Source: CAYJBH01 sp964369965
GTDB lineage: Bacteria > Bacillota > Clostridia > Oscillospirales > Ruminococcaceae
Assembly (NCBI GenBank): GCA_964369965.1
Contig: CAYJGF010000001.1
Location: 233,738-297,737 of the forward strand
Direction of reading: 5' to 3'
DNA: 64,000 nucleotides
Shown: positions 62,674-64,000 of the stretch, one piece after another
How positions within the stretch are numbered: position 1 is the stretch's first letter
How the letters are laid out: each line of letters starts with the position of its first letter
Notes under the pieces: model-generated
Told to the model about the DNA's origin: nothing
What the model saw: the letters and a program-made list of their open reading frames with translations, nothing else
Databases searched by the model: none
Position numbers and translations under genes: made by a program

Positions 62674-63610
62674 TCAATATCTATTTTTGCACTTTGCAGA
62701 AAAATTAAAATAATAATAAACTGCGCCTATCATAATCTGTATTGTTGTTGCAAGAGGGGTGGCTAAACCTATTAAAAATAGTGATGGCGGTGTGATTAAG
62801 CTAAATAGATACACAAACATAAGGCGTATCCCAATGGAGCCGACTATACTTTGTATCATGGTGAACATTGTTCTGCCGTACCCCGTGAAAAATCCGGTTA
62901 AACAGAATAAAACCGATACGAGCAGGGTGTCTATCGCAAAGGACTTTAGGTAGTCTGTAGCAGGGGTCATCAATTCCGGGTCGCTGTCAAATATTGATAT
63001 CAATATCTCACCATGAAAAAAGGAAATATATCCCATTACAACACTGATAGCAAAAGAGATGGCAATGCTTAACACAAGCCCTTTTTTTGCCCTGGAGTGT
63101 TGCCCGGCACCGTAATTTTGAGAGACAAAAACCGATACTGCCTGCCCAAACGATATTGGCACCAACATGATAAACCCTACTATTCTTCCGACCACCCCTA
63201 TGGCGGCGGAAAAAACAACGCCAAACTTATTAACGATTACAATTATAGCAAGGAAGGATATGCTCACCAAAACGCCCTGAAAGGCGATAGGCACACCCAG
63301 CTGTAAAACCTTTTTCATTATATCCGGTCTTGGTTTAAAGCTGTTTTTGTTAATGGATATCATGGGCAATTTTATCAGTACAAAAAAGGACATAACCACG
63401 CTAACCGCCTGAGATAAAACCGTCGCTATCGCCGCACCTGCCGCACCCATATTAAGATATGCAACCAAAATCATATCCAAAACAATGTTGATAACACAGG
63501 AAACCCCGACGGTAAACAGCGCTATCTTAGAGTTACCAACCCCTCTGAAAATCGAGCTTAGTATATTGTAAAGAAAGATCATCGGTATGCCGGAAGTGTA
63601 GAATGTAAGA
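62674..63610 (-). pseudogene. MATE transporter, N-terminal part cut off by an element
   Basis: About 310 codons remain of a protein of about 450. Identity starts at YTSGIPMIFLYN, where the family normally has two to three preceding helices and an N-terminal helix. The lost part should lie beyond the second element, outside the window. The open frame itself extends to 63624 in element-derived sequence. Confidence 0.8.
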
Positions 63611-63638
63611 GTAATCTTAATCAATTACAATCTACACT
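63595..63638. repeat. Inverted repeat at the element junction, candidate attachment site
   Basis: AGTGTAGAATGTAA (63595-63608) and TTACAATCTACACT (63625-63638), 13 of 14 positions matching, around a 16-base core. Large serine recombinases use imperfect inverted repeats of this kind. The left arm is inside MATE coding sequence. Confidence 0.55.
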
Positions 63639-63655
63639 GAAAGGAAATTTAGCTT

Positions 63656-63781
63656 ATGGAGTTTAGAGAATGGCTACAAAAGGAGTGTTGCTACTGGTAT
63701 TTACTCGATGATGAACAAGTTGAGGACTACTTCTCAAAGTGGTTTGACGAAGTGAAAAACGGAAAGGAGGAAAACTCTTGA
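63656..63781 (+). CDS. 41-aa protein upstream of the serine recombinase
   Basis: Starts MEFREWLQKECCYWYLLDDE and ends NGKEENS; aromatic and acidic. TGAAAGGA precedes the ATG. Its stop overlaps the recombinase start (TTGA), so they are coupled. It may be a small regulatory partner of the recombinase; unknown. Confidence 0.6.
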   Translation: MEFREWLQKECCYWYLLDDEQVEDYFSKWFDEVKNGKEENS

Positions 63782-64000
63782 AAGAAAAAATATGTGCTTT
63801 GTATGAGCGTTTAAGTCGTGATGATGAAATGCAAGGCGAAAGTAACTCAATTATTAACCAAAAAGCAATGCTTGAAGAATATGCAATGAAACAAGGCTTT
63901 GCAAATTATCGCCATTTCACGGACGACGGTTACAGTGGTACACGATTTGACAGACCAGCGTTTTCAGATTTGATTGAAGAAGTCGAGCAAGGCAATGTAT
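63778..64000 (+). CDS. Large serine recombinase, TndX/TnpX type, 3' part outside window
   Basis: Starts at TTG 63778 after GGAGG. The first 74 residues show the resolvase catalytic domain with the nucleophile Ser in LYERLSRDDE and the QKAMLEEYA and DDGYSGTRFDRPAF motifs. It should catalyse excision and integration of the second element. Window ends within the catalytic domain. Confidence 0.92.
   Translation, partial: MKEKICALYERLSRDDEMQGESNSIINQKAMLEEYAMKQGFANYRHFTDDGYSGTRFDRPAFSDLIEEVEQGNV

Larger units (their letters stand above)
63610..64000 (+). mobile_element. Left end of a second integrative element (serine recombinase type)
   Basis: Begins at the MATE junction and runs past the window end. 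It contains a 41-aa gene and a TnpX/TndX-like recombinase, which would be Tn4451/Tn5397-like. Inserted into the MATE gene. Confidence 0.75.

Overview
The window looks like chromosome of an anaerobic Clostridia-type Firmicute, probably a gut commensal. This rests on an Rnf complex in the clostridial order CDGEAB, a FabK-type fatty-acid operon, a clostripain-family (C11) peptidase, YesM/YesN control of a GH120 xylosidase, extended AGAAAGGA-type ribosome binding sites and frequent TTG starts. Species cannot be named from the sequence. Most assignments are protein-family recognition by eye; no database search was run.

Layout. 1-7.3 kb: 3' part of a C11 peptidase, then rnfCDGEAB. 7.4-12.6 kb (minus): GH120 beta-xylosidase under a YesM/YesN two-component pair. 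12.7-20 kb (plus): glycosyltransferase, DUF5711 protein, CvpA protein, ClpE-like unfoldase, MATE pump. 20-28 kb (minus): acpP-accB-accC-accD-accA-fabK-fabD-recQ behind a promoter wrapped in inverted repeats. 28-36.8 kb: an apparent iron/metal island with paired half-size ABC transporters, a TetR regulator, a fused remnant of a siderophore-uptake operon, a heavy-metal-type P-type ATPase with small partners, flavodoxin, and DUF3793 and DUF2325 proteins. Five copies of a 16-bp palindrome, GTTAGYNNNNRCTAAC, mark three or four promoters here and suggest one regulon. 36.9-41.4 kb: an SDR oxidoreductase, then rpmG-secE-nusG-rplK-rplA-(attenuator)-rplJ-rplL.

41.5-59.1 kb is accessory DNA. HIRAN and J-domain genes lie left of an initiator tRNA gene that is preceded by a half copy of itself. 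Right of the tRNA is an integrative element: integrase, excisionase, a 60-aa regulator split by an ORF-less group II intron, a sigma-like factor, XRE repressors, a secreted nuclease, a ParM/ParR-like partition pair, primase, a Rad52/Erf-like annealing protein, RecD2 and a YqaJ nuclease. No relaxase, conjugation, capsid or replication-initiator gene is visible.

59.4-64 kb: HxlR regulator, ferredoxin-domain aldo/keto reductase, a MATE pump, and a second MATE gene cut by another element whose large serine recombinase runs off the window end.

The best leads are the GTTAGYNNNNRCTAAC regulon with its permease/binding-protein fusion, the intron that splices in silico to restore an exact 60-aa reading frame, the tRNA-fMet half copy, and the plasmid-like integrated element.
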